DNA of 64,000 bases, taken from positions 316,362,628-316,426,627 of the forward strand of contig CM060964.1 in NCBI GenBank assembly GCA_030765045.1, written 5' to 3'. Position 1 is the stretch's first letter. The number at the start of each line of letters is the position of its first letter. The translations under genes and the position numbers were made by a program. The stretch is from Tenodera sinensis. Lineage: Eukaryota > Arthropoda > Insecta > Mantodea > Mantidae. Positions 50,012 to 62,559 of this stretch are shown piece after piece. The notes beneath the pieces were generated by a model. It saw only the letters and a list, made by a program, of their open reading frames with translations, was not told the DNA's origin and did no database searches.

Positions 50012-53000
50012 AAAAAATGGAGAACTGAAAGATTAGGTGAAAATGGCTTAAAATAAAAACAACTGCTTTAAGGCTTATTCTTGAAGAAAAACATTACAAC
50101 ATAGGTCAATACATACTCAAAGTGAAAAAATAAATGGAAGTGGTCTATAAAAGGTATAATAATTAAATATGTATGTATGTATATGAATTTGTGTATGTAT
50201 GCAGGAAATATATGCATAATCTTTGTGGGAGACCGTATTACAGATGACTATCTGGATAAACGGCCAGAACCAGTCGCAGTGGCAGTTTAATAATTTGTAA
50301 ATAGGAATAAACAAATAAAAATAAGTGAAATGATAGGAGGTGATAAAAACATATTTGTTCAGAGTTTATTATGTGCATATTTATAGTTACCCAAATACGT
50401 CAGCTTGAAACTTTGCTAGTTTTTTTTTCTTTCCATCTTACCAAGAGATATGTGAATGTTGTTTGCAATAAAACTGTACGTGACTTATAGCTTGGTTCAA
50501 AATAATTTCTAGGTAAAATGTGTATCGTGTAAAATGAATGTGGGTACAAGAATCACTTTTACCTGAATATTATAATAGGTACATAACGCACGTATGAGAA
50601 TTTATTATGCATAAAGAAAGTCGTATGAATATTCACAACAGATGTTTTGTATTTTGTATTTCAGTATTTTAATTTCCTCGCTCATTTTGATACTTATTTT
50701 AAATCTGTATTGAAATTTTAACACCCATTTAATTCTTTATTTTTGAATTACAGCTATCTTCATTTTGTTGGTTTTCTTTTATGTTTGTAATTTTGTTTAC
50801 CCAGAAATCTAGAAAATCATTTTTTAAAAAATAAAAAAAGTCCCATTTCTTACAGAAAAGTGTAATTTTTCCTTAAAATCACAGTTTTATTTCTATTTAG
50901 TGCAACTTACCTTGGTACGCTTAAACTTCTACGTATTTTCTTCTGAGATAATGGTTCTTAAATCTCATAATTTTAACATGCTCAGGATGGGGACAATTTG
51001 ATACTGAAGATAATCCTTATTTATGATATGATGTATTATGATTTTATGATGTTTGTTCATGGTATTTTACATTTGATATTTTCAAATCTTAATAGTTGCA
51101 TTTTCTTATTAATCACGAGTAGTCAATAGAAATACGTTCTCCATTAGGAACTATCTGTTTAAAATAGTTGTCTAATGGTTTTATCATTGTAAATTTTAAA
51201 GAATCCAGAGGCAATAATTTGCCGATGCCGGTTTAATTCGAGTGTTATTTCTTTCCACTACCTAGCTCAAAAGATCTCATTCATGAACTGATTTTAGTTA
51301 TGAAAGTTTGTAAATTTGGCACACCGTGCGTTTTTGTGTGATATTTACAAAAGAAAATAAACGAAGTTAGAAGTAGTTTATTGAACATAACATGCAATAC
51401 AATTTTCACTTATTTAACAATTTGATTGTTATTGTACTGTTCAAGATGTTACTATATGTCACTTGAGTTTGGAGGTACTGCGGAAACATCAAAATCAATG
51501 TTGTAATATTCAGGTGAGATACAGTACTCGTCTCTGCCTTTTTACAATGAAAAATACTATTTACGATCTTCATCTTTTCTTCAACGTAATCTTCTACATC
51601 TCCTTCACCATAGGCAGCAGTCTCCAACTTCAAATCATCTGCCGATTCCTGTATGTAATGTGGGATAAGATTTTCCTCTTTTGCAGTTCATGTTATTTAA
51701 ATTTTAATTCAAGAATCCCATATGCTAGAATAGCTTTAACATGGCGACCACACAGAAGTTTGTTTATTTACGAGTATTTCCACGGCAACGGCTCTAGTAA
51801 CGCAGCTTTTATATTCGTATTGCATCTCCTACACGTCAAACTACAGACACATTGACATACTTTAGAGGTAGGTAATGGAAAAAATTATATATACTGATTT
51901 TATAGAAAGCCTCTTTTTTAATTTGCGGTTTTTAGAATGAGCCGCTAGGCTGAAAATTCCCGTGGATTCAAAAAAATGTTAGACTAAATTCAGCGAGTTC
52001 ACAAGTAGCTATAGAGGCCCGTGAACATTGATTATGTCAATGGTAATGTGCAGTATAGCATTAAAACACATTATATAGGCACAAAAAACAAAGGAGGGCT
52101 AATTGAGGAACAAAATGAAATATTCCCTGTAGTTATAAGACTAACATAATGTAGATTTACAAATACAAATTGAGCTTTGTTTTAAACTTTCACTAGGCTT
52201 TTCCATGCTCATCGCATTACTTAGTTATATAATTAGCAATGAAAGGCATATTTTGTCAGTTGTTCAGTACATATAGCTTTAAGTAGCTTTTTAGTAGGCA
52301 TCAAATGTAATTGGCAATGATTTGTCACTAAAACAGCTGGAAACTACTTACAAAGCTACATAATCATTCAAGGATAATTTATCATTCAGATAATCTTATA
52401 CAAAATAAAATGATTTTGAGGATAACTACTCTTTAGCAGCAGTTTTAAAAGCATTGAAATTTTCAGTTTTTCCCTTAAGATAATTAGAAAAATCATTAAA
52501 TATTTCTATGGTTTCATAGCGTACAGCTTTCTGGAAGCAAGAAAGTCTTGCACTGGTATGACCTGTTGCCCTTTTGTGTAGAGTTTGTTATAAATATAGA
52601 TCGATTGCATATAAAGTATTTTAAAAAAAAAGTGGTCAGTTCCTATGCTTGTTGCGCAAATAATTACTCTTACAATCTCATTACTGAAACGTCTTATTCT
52701 TAAGATCAATTTCTTTTAATCAACATTTTGATTTTTTGGGAAATTGCAATGTTGCTGTTATTCCTAAGCAAAACTACGTAACTAGAGTGAAAGTGTCTCA
52801 CCCCAAGGGAATTCCTCAAACTGAAACGTTTGGAACATTTTAAGACAATGAAGTAAGACGCATTCTGAGATGTTTTAAACTTGTTGCCACAGAAGGAGAA
52901 GAGATAGTTTCAAAGAAGTTGTACTGAAGTATCCTCTCAGGTGTGTTGCCACATGCTGTGCGGTTCGCATGAATGTTGGAGATGATCGCCAGACTTCGTG

Positions 53001-53400
53001 GTATCAGTGGGGAATGTCCAGATTCTCTGCCAGATCGGTCAAGGTACGCCGGGGTCACTCCACCCGGTTCTAGAGGCTCCTCCTAGGTGACCTCTCTGGT
53101 ACTACCATTTCCTGTCTCCAGCCTTTACACGACAAGGTGAGTGACCAATCTCAGGTCCTCTCACACTGCATAAGCTATAAGGGGAAAACAAAACGTTTGA
53201 AGGTTGTTATTGCTTTCCAAACAGATAAGGATTTTAATGCACTAAAATTCATTTTGCAACAATGCAAGAACTTTGGTTGAAACTACCAGGTATCTAAAAG
53301 AAGAAACAGTAATGAACTGTAGGTTAAAACAAATATATCATGTATCTCCAGGGTATATTATACTGCATATATTTAAACGGCATACTCAAAGAATGGAAAA
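50012..53400. other. Unassigned intergenic sequence
   Basis: AT-rich, with no gene recognised. A minus-strand frame near 51406-51700 is acidic (SADDLKLETAAYGEGDVEDY) with a TATA-like motif upstream, and a GC-richer minus-strand frame lies at 52840-53090. Neither matches a family I know. Confidence 0.5.
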
Positions 53401-53405
53401 TAGTA

Positions 53406-54313
53406 TATACTGGATATCCCAAAAACACGGACAACAGTCAGTGTGTTATGCGAGATGGCAAACTGATCGATTTTCAAATAAGAATCACTGTCCGAAAATG
53501 TATAGTTTGGACGGTTTCGAGTGTCGATGTTTGAGAACGAACGGTTGTGATAATTTGTTAACAGCCATTTTGGAATCTTAATATGGAAAGTATGCAAACC
53601 TTTAGCCATTTGTGTACTGGGATGCACGACCTGAGCATAATAACATTCCTGCGCATGTGCTAAATTCCTTCATAGAGTCCTTGGTGCGCATCCTGCTTCG
53701 TTACTTACGCAGTTCCCAGTACAGTAACGTTATAGACCTTCACAGATCACAGATCACAACAGTGCGACATATAGCAGTACATAGCTGCAGAAATGGCCGA
53801 CATAAGCAATTTAATGTAAATGTGAGGAATCACCTCGAGGTCGCATATTCAAATACATGGATTGGTAGAGGTGGACCAGTTCTATGGGCAGCCCGGTCGT
53901 CAGATCTCACACCTCTCGACTATTTTCTGTGGAGTTGTATGAAGGGTATGGTGTATGACACTCCTGTAGGGTCAGTGGAGGACCTTATTGCTCGAGTCCA
54001 CGGAGCGATTCAAAATTTTCAAAGACAACCACACGTATTGGGTCATATGTGTGAGGCTCAGCACCGCTGACATAGGCTCTGCAATGACATAGGAGGTACA
54101 CAGTTCGAAGCCCGTTTGTAATGTAGACAGCTCGATGTTGGGTTTATTGAGGAAATGTGAACATACACTCATGTCATACTTCGATGCTCTACAGCGTCCA
54201 AACCGTGCATTTCCGGATGGGGTTCCTATTTGAAAACCGATCAGTTTGCTGTTATGCACAACCTACTAAGCGTTGTCGGTGTTTTTTTTTGGGGGGGGGG
54301 GGCATCCTGTATA
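53406..54313 (+). mobile_element. Tc1/mariner-superfamily element with long TIRs, defective
   Basis: The left end TATACTGGATATCCC and the right end (complement) TATACAGGATGCC start terminal inverted repeats of about 100 bp. Both contain GCAAACTGATCG followed by TTTTCAAATA and a TTTGGACG block. Inside, the plus-strand frame 53612-54070 carries NTWIGRGGPVLWAARSSDLT and PLDYFLWSCMKGMVYDTPV, the third-acid end of a Tc1/mariner-type DDE domain (WIGRGGP--WPPRSPDLTPLD). At about 0.9 kb it is shorter than a full transposon, and the N-terminal helix-turn-helix region is missing or scrambled. It abuts a second element at its right end. Confidence 0.85.
54291..54302. repeat. T9-G12 homopolymer pair inside the right TIR
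   Basis: The right TIR has nine T then twelve G where the left TIR has only CCCAAAAAC in the corresponding position (complement). It looks like local slippage expansion. Confidence 0.8.
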
Positions 54314-55193
54314 GAATGTCCCAAGTTAATATATACACACTTTAAAACGGCATTTCTCAGCAACGTAATGAGATAGAAATACATTTTTGGTTGTGTTCTA
54401 TTTGCTAGACTTGCTTAAGCCCGTACATGTTCAAAATGTCCATCTTCTGCCTCAATACACTCCCGACAACGACGTCGAACAGAGCAACATGCCATCTGGA
54501 TTATTACTAATAGCATATCATTGATTGCATGTTCAATCTGATCTCTCATTTCTACCAGTGTCTGTGGTTTTGTGGTGTATACCATGTTCTTTAAAGTTCC
54601 CCAAATGTGGAAGTCAGATGGGTTAAACCGGCAGATCGAGATCCTGTAACATTCCGTAACATTTCCTCTTCGTGCTATTCATTTCTGATTGAATCTGAGA
54701 TCGAGAAACTTTCTCACAACATAAGACTTAGTTGGAGCCCCGTCTTGTTGGAAGTACACCTCATTTTGATTCTCAAAGAGATCATTAAGACTGCAATCAT
54801 AATTTCCAACATTTGCAGGTAAATTTGAATCGCGACAGTCTCCTCGAAGAAGTAGGACCCAATTATACCTTTGCATGGCAGACCACACCATACCATTACT
54901 CCTTCAAGATTTACGGCATATTCTTCAAATATGTGTGGGTTTTCCTTAGCTCTGTACAGACAATTATGCCAATTAATTCTCCACTTTCCAATAACACTTC
55001 AACAACTATTTACGTTCATCTAATGAAAATCTCACCACCATGTTTGTGTGTAAGCATGTGTAGAATGATGAATGATGAACGTGTTTTCCAGTGCGTTCTG
55101 AATCATATACAACAAAAATTCTGTTTTGTCTCATTTTGTAGTTCAGAAATGACTTTTTAAAGTGTGTATACATCAGTTTGGGGCACTCTGTAT
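54310..55193 (-). mobile_element. Second Tc1/mariner-superfamily element, inverse orientation, defective
   Basis: TIRs are TATAGAATGTCCC...ATATACACACTTT on the left and, complemented, ATACAGAGTGCCCC...GTATACACACTTT on the right. On the minus strand, fragments of a DDE transposase read in three frames: VWCGLPCKGIIGSYFFEETV, EVYFQQDGAPTKSYVVRKFL (the second-Asp block, normally QQDGAPAH) and NPSDFHIWGTLKNMVYTTKP with the tail VRRRCRECIEAEDGHFEHVR. Frameshifts make it dead. Sequence and TIR relate it to, but distinguish it from, its left neighbour. Confidence 0.85.
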
Positions 55194-55670
55194 TGAAGTT
55201 ATATTATGTTTGTATACCAGGGACATCGCATTAATGATTGTGCCCGAGGACGTCAGGGTTGTAAACCCCAGGGCATAATTAACAATTATCGTGGCGCATA
55301 CAATAATTAATTTTTCACTAGTTTGTATTGAATAAACAAACAAATAATTTGGAAAATAGCTATATAATATTTTATGGTTCATTAGCACCAGCTTGTAATT
55401 GAATGTTTATTATATTATGATATATGTTATACACCTGCCAAGGTTCCCCTAGCTTTGATAATCTTTGCGGCCGTAAAGAATTTACTATGCTGGCATAAAC
55501 AAAAACAAACAATTTTAAACAGTTTTACGAAGACGTTCTTTCAAACCAGTAATAATACTTATTATATAAATAGATAGATTTCACTGGCAATAGAGTATCT
55601 GCAGCTTCTTTAGCTGCAACAGAAATTTCACCTGATACCTGATTGCTCGAAATGAATGTTCTTTGTTCGT
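55194..55670. other. Unassigned intergenic sequence
   Basis: No recognised feature. Confidence 0.5.
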
Positions 55671-56677
55671 ACTTTCCCTACTACTTACCTATAGTAAGCA
55701 GAGGAAGTATTCGAGTCCATCCAAAAAAGATCTATCGACAGATTTCACCAGAAATACATGTTTTCAGACTACCTAAATCTAATCGTTTTAGAAAAAGATA
55801 TTTATTCGTGTTTGTGTGTCTTTATGTGTGCCTGTCTGCCTGTGTGCGTGCCTTTACGTGCATGTGTGCTTCTATGTGTGTGTTGGTGTCAACAGTATAA
55901 CTCAGAAACGAAAAGTTGGTTAAATGCCTAACTTGGTATTTAACTTCAGCACCATTCAAGGTTGTGGTACGAATATTTTCAAGAAAATCTCCATCCCAAG
56001 CTACCCATTACATGGAAACATATTCCTTACTTTTGATTTTCTAAAAAAATGAGTGTATTTTGATTAAAATATTTTCAGATATTTGCATGTCTGCCTGCGA
56101 CCTGTGGCACCCTGAGTTCCCTTACTTCATCCCTTCCTCCTAGGGGCGTGTTAGCGCACAAATATCTATGTTGTTGGAAGTGTGCGAAGTGTCCCCCTTA
56201 GTAGTGTGTATCATTATCCCTATTCCTTGCATGACATATGAAACCTACATCTTGGGTTATCTGGAAATATTCTCTGAAGCCCTATTCTTTGGGAATGCCT
56301 TTTGTGTAACTAGTAAGCCGTAAGAGATAGACAAAGTCTTACTATACAAAAAGTGTAGACCTCGTAAAAGTACACCATTTATGCAAAATAATATTTTTGC
56401 GGAGTTAATTATTTCCGAGATATTGCTTTTTATTGGTTTGAATTCTTAAATACTTATACTTTTCTAAATGAGAACTCACTATTCGCTTTTCTCCGTGTAG
56501 TAAAAACATCTAATTTCAAAGCCGTCACATGGCAGAATATTTGAAAACTGACCGTCGCCTTACCTATTGCATCTTGCAGTGAAATGTGTAAATGTAAATT
56601 GTGTTAACAAGTTTGGCAGCTAGAGTAGGTAATGCGTTTATGCAAGAATAGATTTTAGAAGAGTAAGTAGAGAAAGT
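55671..56677 (+). mobile_element. Non-autonomous TIR element, copy 4 (about 1.0 kb)
   Basis: Ends are ACTTTCCCTACT and AGTAGAGAAAGT (56666-56677). It has the family landmarks in plus orientation: TTTCACCAGAAATACATGTT, a GT-rich tract (55806-55890), CAGAAACGAAAAGTTGG and TTACTATACAAAAAGTGTAG. A GC-richer block near 56090-56200 has no counterpart in the other copies and may be a nested insertion. Confidence 0.75.
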
Positions 56678-58960
56678 AATGTGAATAAACCATGAAACAG
56701 TTTTCTTATACAGGGAAGCCCTATTCACCAATACCAAGGACCAATCAAACACACGAATGGAATTGTTCGCAGACACCATTATTCAAAGTTTTGACAGTGG
56801 ACTTGTCTACATTTAACTCTATAAATGATACTGCAATCGAGCCTTAATCCGGTGACCACCAGTGACATTTGACCCACACACACCAGAATGTGACTGATCG
56901 GTAAATTGTTACAGAACATCAGGAAAGGTTAGTGACGTAATTTTATTAGATTTGTTTATTTTATAAAGTAACTAGTGGAAAGGAACAGCATCATGTAAAT
57001 AATTATAACGTTTAAACCAAGCATGTTTATGTCTGTCCAGGCCATTTAAGGATCAAGCGAACTCCGATATACATATGTAACGATGTGTCAACTCCTTTTC
57101 CAAAATATTGAAACAGTTCGCAAAGTGGAGGCATTTAAAGTGAAAATCCAGGTTTCACATGTAGGAATTGTGATTCATACGCAGAAGTCCTTGAAGTTTC
57201 AACCTAGACGTTCAGGATAATATCATCACTGACTGTGGCAATATTAACAGACGGTAATATGTGAATATCATTGCGAGGTGTCAAAATGGAGCTTTGAGGT
57301 ACTCCATAAACTACTGGCCGTTCAGAAAATACAATAGGGCCGATCAGTAGCTGACTAAGGCAATAACCTCAACACAACGCTTGATTCAAGGACGAAAGGC
57401 CATGGATGTGGCTATGTTTCAGCTGAATACCTTTTGCTATTACCTCATTTAGATATAATAACTGACGTGCTGTGCAGTAGCGTAGTCGAAAATTTAACTG
57501 TTACAATGGCATTAATACTTTGTCTTTATGGGTGTCTTTTTCATAAGGTTTGGAAATGGTAAGTTTTGGGCAAAGCAGGTGAAAGTCCAAGTTAGGAAAA
57601 AATGAGAACATCGAGATATGTAGAAAAATATCCGAGGCGAAAAGCGGCTATAGATATAGAAAACGACGGGCCCTTAAACCCTAATCACTCACTCACTCAG
57701 ATATAGGAAAATATGAGATAGAAAAGAAGAAACAAATGAAATACTAGAGAAACAAATGAAAAAATAAAGAAACAGTGTGAATAATTTGAAATCAACACAT
57801 TTTGCATCATAACTTCGTGTTTACTAGGCTTCCTATTGAAAATAAATATTCAAACTAATCAATGGTCTGAGAGTATTAATGTTATTCTGTATTCAGTAAA
57901 GTCTTCAGACTGGTTAGATCTTCCATTGATACACTCTCAGCTATCTTTGTTACCTAGAGCTGTATACTGACTCGTGCAATGCCTTGTAAATATGCACGTT
58001 TTCCTCATATAGAGATCTCTAAATCTTTAAATTGCAGACACGTACAATTTAATTGGAATTCTTTGCGCAGAGGTTATTATGCTGACTTAGAAAAAAAAAA
58101 AAAAAAAAAAAACGAAAGTAAAATGTCAATAGCTTCTAGCTTTGAAGAATTGGCATACGTTTTTGGCTACTGTAGTTGGAGGTTTTGTTTAACATACAAA
58201 TGACGTAAAGTAACTTTCCCTGTTGGGAGTCATTGCACTTTTAAATAGTTTTCAACACTACTTGTAGACATTTCTGCAGAGAAAACGCATTTCTGATCAG
58301 AGGTACGTATCTTTCATTGCGATTATGGTTTCTAAAACTCGTTGCTTACCTTCAGGCTAGTGACAAATTTAAAGTTTGGAAGTTTAAACGTAGATTAGCA
58401 TCATGCAGTTATTATGATATACCAGACATGTAAACAACATTATCACTGTAATGTGGATACCTCTTAAATGGAAAAATGACGCATTCTCATGGTTAGCTAT
58501 TGAATCCGTGGAAAGCAGTTGATTATGGGCAACTGTAACCGTATTTCACAGTGCAACTGATTTTATTTCAAATTACGTGTTAGGAATTAACAAACAGTGT
58601 TTTAAGCCACTTGCGCAAGAAACTAGGAACAAAAGATGATGCTACGCCTAATATATCTAATGTAACAGAACGTAGAAAGGTCGTAAGGCTTGAAAACAGG
58701 ATTGTAATTGGTGTTGGTAGTTGCAGTTGGGGATTCCTTGCACGTCCGACCTCTATAAGGATCTCAAGGTCGTACTGCATTCTTTCAGAGGCAGCAAGGA
58801 AGAGCGTTGCATTTACTGGTGGCAGCTATAGTGCATTTCAGACAAGCTTCTTAATCTTGCGCATGATATATATGTATATATATAGGTTCGAGAATTTTGA
58901 TATACTTAAAGACAAAGGACCTCCCACAGCTTATGGGGAGCTCTATGCAATTCACAGGGT
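56678..58960. other. Unassigned intergenic sequence
   Basis: No gene recognised. A poly(A) run lies at about 58090-58111. Short frames at 57979-58203 and 58580-58967 lack family resemblance. Confidence 0.5.
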
Positions 58961-58964
58961 GAGT

Positions 58965-59241
58965 TAGTTCCAGTGAATTTTCCTTCTGGGATTAATTGGC
59001 ACACCAACTTCCTTACACCTCTCTCTGTCTCTTGCCACTCTTGTTCAATGTTCACCAATCACTTCACTAACTTCACTTAATTCTTGAGTCCATCTCTGGC
59101 GTGGTGTCCTCTGCTTCTTTTAAGCCATCTCGGATCCCACATTGTCGTGGCATAAGCCCACCTATTTTGAGGCATTCTGGCCACATGTCCTCCCCATCTG
59201 CATTTAAAAGTTCTTGCACTTTCAGCCGCATCCTCCAGTCC

Positions 59242-59272
<31 letters not shown>

Positions 59273-59281
59273 CTTCTTCTT

Positions 59282-59312
<31 letters not shown>

Positions 59313-59400
59313 GCTCTTCGTTTCGCACTTTATCCGTGAGTCTGAACTTCAATATCTTCCTCTCCATTTCCGCTAGCATATCTGTATCATCTCGATCTCT
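58965..59400 (-). pseudogene. LINE ORF2 C-terminal fragment interrupted by a (CTT)n array
   Basis: The minus-strand frame starts ERKILKFRLTDKVRNEELR, runs through an Arg-coding microsatellite, and resumes ESARTFKCRWGGHVARMPQN then RWAYATTMWDP. Downstream is an ARDRERCKEVG-like end. This is the typical RTE-like LINE tail (RN--LR...K--W-GHVAR----RW). The array sits where a short linker is normally found, so the repeat arose or inserted within the LINE. Confidence 0.75.
59243..59312. repeat. (CTT)n microsatellite
   Basis: About 23 uninterrupted TTC triplets embedded in the LINE fragment. Confidence 0.97.
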
Positions 59401-59647
59401 TAATTATGACTTTCATATTAAATATGAGAGAAATGCAGATCTCTAACCCAAATATAGGAGAAGTTTTAACCACTAGCTAGCTCAGAAAGCTCCTACATTC
59501 ATGGTAGTAGGACTTGAGTTCGAATCTGAATTTCAATGGGGTTTATGTAGAGGACACACATGGACGTAGGTAACATATACAGTAGTCAACAGCTACATAA
59601 ACTAAATATAATCAGTCCCACCATATATGAGTCCGTTAGTCAGTCAA

Positions 59648-59886
59648 GTCGGCCTGGGTGGCTCAGTTGGTTAGACGATGGCCTACGGATCCCAAGGTCG
59701 CGGGTTCAAACCCGGCCCAGGCCGATGGTTTTTAAGTGTGCTTAAAAACGACAGCTCCATGTCAGTAGATTTACTGGCATGTAAAAGAACTCCTGCGGGA
59801 CAAAATTCCGGCACACCGGCGACGCTGATGTGATCCTGGCAATTGACAGCGTCGTTAAACAAGAAAATAATTTTTAATTTTTTGTC
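59648..59886 (+). repeat. tRNA-derived SINE with intact target-site duplication
   Basis: The head GCCTGGGTGGCTCAGTTGG contains an A box, and GCGGGTTCAAACCCGGCCCA contains a B box and closes a seven-base acceptor-like stem with GCCTGGG/CCCAGGC. The anticodon arm is degenerate, so this is not a functional tRNA. A body follows (GTAAAAGAACTCCTGCGGG, CCGGCACACCGGCGACG), then a T/A-rich tail. It is flanked by the 10-bp direct repeat AGTCAGTCAA at 59638-59647 and 59887-59896. The body resembles SINEs I associate with cockroaches and termites (Talua-like), from memory only. Confidence 0.88.
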
Positions 59887-59896
59887 AGTCAGTCAA

Positions 59897-60845
59897 CATT
59901 TTGAATAGAAAAATGTACATCGGCAGTGCAGCAACGGACGGTATCCGTAAAGGAAACCCCTACGGAACCTAAATTATTACTTAAATCTTCACACCCCGCC
60001 TCCAAAAATCTACATACATTTCAGTGATCTCAGTAATTAAGTCCTAACAAGAGTAGATACATTATAACTGCTGTTGCAGTCACCACCAACCTTCTACTGG
60101 ATGGTGGTCATGTCTACAGCGACCGAGCGTACTGAGAATTCATCTCACCTCTTTCATTCAGCGCTGTGTGGCGTGTAGTTAGAGTATAGAGTCCTGACAG
60201 ATGTTTCCAATAAAATTTCTGATGTGCCCAAATTCTTCAACCTTATCTGCACAAGTTTCTCGGATCTGTAGCTCATCGATTTCTAAGTATTTAGGGGTGT
60301 TCTCTTTTTTGAAATATTCTATAAAAATCAAAATAAAGAAGGCAGTAGCTCTTAAAGATGGTTAATAACTGATAAGCACTATAGGTAGCCCATCTCTGCT
60401 GCATGGTGTAGGGAGGGACCTGGGCTCTATTTCCGGTATCCGCATGAGGACTTTTCCCCTGATGGAAGGTCCAGTACGGGGTGCCTTGGCAACAACTGAA
60501 GAGCTACTTCACGGAGAACTTGCGGCTGCAGTCTCTAAAACGAGCCAAAGCAGATGGAGAAGGCGACAATCTGACTATCTGCTACCTCCATTGCTTGTGT
60601 TCTGTCCATTATTCCCTGTTAGGAAGGAGGCAGAGGATGCAATGGCTCTGCGGTGGACTATCCGCTGGGGCTATCGTGCTACTCCTTTTTCTTAAGCCAC
60701 CGTAATTGTTTAAAATTCATTCTCAGTCATCATGATATGCCATTTTTACATTATACAGTATACTGGTATCAGCTTGAGGCCAGTAACTATACCATTTATT
60801 ACACTCTGTGTAATGCTCAGTCTTCTATAAGTTATTCCTACAAAA
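59897..60845. other. Unassigned intergenic sequence
   Basis: The segment 60390-60690 is GC-rich with paired short frames, and looks like a repeat body rather than a gene. I could not assign it to a family. Confidence 0.45.
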
Positions 60846-61633
60846 TATTCCTCTACTTCTTGTTAATCGAGATAACATTTCATTACACGTTTAATTGTAG
60901 GCATAAGAAGGGTACATTTGGCTAAACGATAGCCAGGGTTTTAAAAAGGAGATCACTATCTGATGGCTTGGAAAATCGGTGCTCCTTGTATGACCACGAC
61001 AAAATAGGAGTAGCGACTTATCACTTAAAAATGTATAAGTATAAGAAAAATTTAAAACCAAAAGCAAAGAATGTCTGGGACATGGTTAATGCAAACAAAA
61101 TGTTTATCTATCATAAATTGTGTGCTTTAACGACATCTAATTTGTGTGTGGTAAGATTTTCATTCTTTCTTAACGTTCAAGAATTATTCAAACATTTTTC
61201 AGACACAAGAGGACCTTATGGGCTATTCCAAGGGAATTAAAGATCTACGTTTTATATCCGTTGCAAATATATTAAACATAGATACTTTAATCAAACCTTT
61301 TAGAGACATTTTTAGGAAAATAAAGGACATTTTATCCATATGAAGTTCGGGTGGAGGGATTTTCTTAAACATGCGTGTTGCTTTCTTGTAAGATGCTGTA
61401 ATTAAATGCAAAGTTTGATATTTAACACACTTTTCGCTTTTGAGTACTATTCACAGACAGACAATAGGCAGGCAGACAGGCGGGCAGGCAGGCAGAGAGA
61501 CAGACTGACAGATACGCATACCCAGTGTTTTTTTTTCTAAAAATATCTCTTTTTATTCATTCAGGGAGTCTCAAAACGTGTATTTCCGGTGTAATACTTC
61601 CTTTGCTTACTTTAACTACGTAGTAAAGAAAGA
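60846..61633 (-). mobile_element. Non-autonomous TIR element, copy 5 (diverged)
   Basis: Same orientation and block order as copies 1 and 3, but more degenerate: TAATCGAGATAACATTTCAT, AGAAGGGTACATTTGGC, CGCTTTTGAGTACTATTCAC, a CAGG/GACAGACAGG-rich tract in place of CA (61452-61510), a short T run and TCAAAACGTGTATTTCCGGT, ending TAGTAAAGAAAG. The left end is approximate. Confidence 0.65.
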
Positions 61634-62450
61634 GTAAATAAATGAGCTTTTGCATGCAAAGCGTTTTTGGGGGCGGGGCATTTCCTAAAACGTTTCATCT
61701 TTGGTACTGAAAAATATCAAACAGATAAGAAGTTTTGCAGTTATAACATTTTAGATGAAGAGAAAGACAAAGATAAACTTTCGCATTAAAGCACTATTTT
61801 GTTAAAAAGGCAAGTAAACGTTGTAGCACAGTGGTGTTAAGGTCACACGAGTGAAAGGCCGAACTGTGGGAAAACATCTGACTGCCGTTCTATCCTGCAA
61901 CCAAAATCGTTTTCTCAAGATCATCTAAGATATTACTATGAGGGAGGAGTTCTCATTTTATAATATGCAACTCATTCCGTAACCTATTGCAGATTAATAT
62001 CAAAGGTTGCTTCACATCAAGGTCAGTCACAAATAGTTGAAAGGGTCTGATTTCGAAATAGCAGGTCTAAAATTAAAATATTAGTTCCTGCAGTAGAGGC
62101 TTGTAATACTAGACAGCATGTTGCATTGGGCTTTATGAATAAGGATTTTATGGTTAAGAAAATGAAATAAATGTTTTTGTACTAGATTTACTTGTAAAAT
62201 ACCTTAATGTAAAATGAACTGGTTCGAAAAACGGGTGGGTACCCTTAAATATGGATAATACTTGATGACCTAGCCTTCCTACCTACGCGAATTCTAGATT
62301 TGCCTCATCTGCTATAGCCAAAGTAAATCATGTCATTCTATATCCTATCCGGACACATCCATTTCATTCCCGCAGTGGTTAGGAAGTAATAGGAATAGGA
62401 GAGAAAAACAAGAGATAGGAAGGCGTTCGGCACTGAAGTCAGGCTTATTG
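61634..62450. other. Unassigned intergenic sequence
   Basis: No recognised feature. Confidence 0.5.
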
Positions 62451-62559
62451 TACTTATGCCCCCAAGGGAACACCCCCGAGAGGAAGAATGAGGTGAAAGG
62501 AGACACCGGGTGAACAGATCTGGTACAGACATTGACAAGTTCCTAAGGTTTCCCAAGTT

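Noticed and set aside
59648..59724. A functional tRNA gene
   Set aside because: A and B boxes and an acceptor-like stem are present, but the anticodon arm does not fold into a normal 5-bp stem with a 7-base loop. A SINE body, tail and target-site duplication follow.
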